A stretch of 64,000 bases of DNA from Oceanospirillaceae bacterium (GTDB taxonomy: Bacteria > Pseudomonadota > Gammaproteobacteria > Pseudomonadales > Balneatricaceae). Shown here in pieces: positions 63,144 to 64,000 of this stretch. Positions within the stretch are counted from its first letter, which is position 1. Each line of letters opens with the position of its first letter. The notes under the pieces were generated by a model. The model searched no databases. It was not told where the DNA came from and saw only the letters and a list, made by a program, of their open reading frames with translations. The stretch covers positions 124,001-188,000 of the forward strand of contig JABSQZ010000002.1 in NCBI GenBank assembly GCA_013215505.1, read 5' to 3'. The translations under genes were made by a program, and so were the position numbers.

Positions 63144-64000
63144 TTATTTGAACACTTTTTTATCCAAATAGTGTTTTTTCATTTTTCGATACAAGGTCTT
63201 AGAGGTTATGTTCAGTAGTTCAGCCGCCTTGCTTACCTGGCCCTTGGCGGTCCGCAGTCCCTCTTCCAGCAGCTGTCGCTCAAACTGTTCCATGCGCATT
63301 TCGTAATCGACCGGGGATTGGCCAGCGGTGTTGGTGCTGTGCAGGTTATCTTCACTAATGCCCAGCACAAAGCGGTCCGCAGCATTCTTTAACTCTCTGA
63401 CATTGCCTGGCCAGGGCTTTTGCAGTAGCGCATTGATGATCTCTGGACTGAGTTCTGGCATCTCTGTGGCGTAGTGCTCACAGGCTCTGCTGGCATAATG
63501 CTGGAACAGTGGCAGTATGTCTTCAGGGCGCTCACTCAATTCCGGCAAGTAGATACTGGCGACATTCAGTCGATAAAAGAGGTCTTTACGAAATTCTCCG
63601 CTCTCCCCCAATTGCGCTAAATCGTCTTTGCTGGCGGCGATCACGGTCATTTTTACCGGGATAGGGGTGCTGCTGCCAACCCGTTCAATACTTCGCTCCT
63701 GCAATACCCGTAAAAATTTTATTTGCACCGATAGTGGCATCGACTCGATTTCATCGAGAAACAAAGTGCCGCCATTGGCCACTTCAATCTTGCCGATGTG
63801 GCGTTTATTGGCACCAGTAAAAGAGCCCGCCTCGTGACCAAATAACTCGCTCTCGATTAAACTCTCGCTCATGCCACCGCAGTTGATGGCGATAAAACGT
63901 TGGTCTCGTCGCTCACTGTATTGATGCAGGGCGCGGGCCACTATGTCTTTGCCACTGCCTGTGGCGCCGTAGATAATAGTGTCGACATTGCTCTTGGCCA
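63144..64000 (-). CDS. Sigma-54-dependent activator, C-terminal part (cut by window edge)
   Basis: AAA+ and DNA-binding domains of an NtrC-class activator; about 285 residues are in the window and the frame is open at the right edge. Seen: Walker A GATGSGKD, ELFGHEAGSFTGAN (a GSFTGA variant of the GAFTGA loop that contacts sigma-54), Walker B GGTLFLDEIE, arginine-finger region FRKDLFYRLNV, and a C-terminal Fis-type helix-turn-helix GQVSKAAELLNITSKTLYRK. The N-terminal sensor or receiver domain is outside. It sits directly upstream of phnD, with its sigma-54 promoter between, so it very likely activates the importer. Confidence 0.93.
   Translation of the reverse strand, partial: AKSNVDTIIYGATGSGKDIVARALHQYSERRDQRFIAINCGGMSESLIESELFGHEAGSFTGANKRHIGKIEVANGGTLFLDEIESMPLSVQIKFLRVLQERSIERVGSSTPIPVKMTVIAASKDDLAQLGESGEFRKDLFYRLNVASIYLPELSERPEDILPLFQHYASRACEHYATEMPELSPEIINALLQKPWPGNVRELKNAADRFVLGISEDNLHSTNTAGQSPVDYEMRMEQFERQLLEEGLRTAKGQVSKAAELLNITSKTLYRKMKKHYLDKKVFK

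Overview
The window looks like a chromosomal segment of a marine gammaproteobacterium. TrpR, a RutR-type regulator, PntA, a TRAP binding protein, an NCS1 transporter, GGDEF and chemoreceptor proteins and moderate GC all fit. The genus cannot be fixed from the sequence; Cellvibrionales- or Alteromonadales-like is a guess. There are no rRNA or tRNA genes, no integrase or full insertion sequence, and no CRISPR array.

Layout. 1-9.4 kb: start of pntA, then a pyrimidine/cyclic-ureide degradation block (dihydropyrimidinase, NCS1 nucleobase transporter, beta-ureidopropionase) on the minus strand, and a LysR gene divergent from an omega-amino acid aminotransferase plus CoA-acylating (methyl)malonate-semialdehyde dehydrogenase. 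10.4-14.4 kb: a PotD/A/B/C-like ABC importer. 15-21 kb: assorted genes, two broken genes (UPF0303 with a 263-bp MITE-like insert; a GNAT gene with a nonsense codon) and a diguanylate cyclase. 21.8-31.1 kb: glycerate kinase, then a minus-strand operon holding a complete coenzyme F420 set (cofG, cofH, cofD, cofC, cofE), F420:NADPH oxidoreductase, an F420-type luciferase-like oxidoreductase and an M20 carbamoyl amidase. 31-36 kb: an orphan amino-acid binding protein, a RutR-like repressor and trpR-trpE-trpG. 36-53 kb: mixed metabolism, chemotaxis, stress and regulatory genes. 53.9-64 kb: 5'-nucleotidase, GntR regulator, aminotransferase and a phosphonate-type ABC importer with a sigma-54 promoter next to a sigma-54 activator.

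Main inference. The window encodes every step of reductive pyrimidine breakdown except a recognisable dihydropyrimidine dehydrogenase. It instead carries F420 biosynthesis, F420 reduction and an F420-type oxidoreductase. The regions upstream of the pyd-type operon and upstream of cofG share a 21-bp element (AATATTGACCA-N2-TGGTAAAA, identical outside N2) that matches the RutR operator TTGACCA-N2-TGGTCAA at 13 of 14 defined positions, and a RutR homologue lies 1.7 kb from the cof operon. I infer an F420-dependent route for the first reduction of uracil/thymine, co-regulated by pyrimidines. This is a hypothesis; the operators and gene content are seen directly.

Intergenic DNA is rich in repeats: a modular family of structured 250-400 bp elements (at least nine copies or fragments, with compensatory stem changes), three heptanucleotide arrays of the ACTTCCN type, and a 65-bp tandem repeat derived from the end module of the dispersed family.
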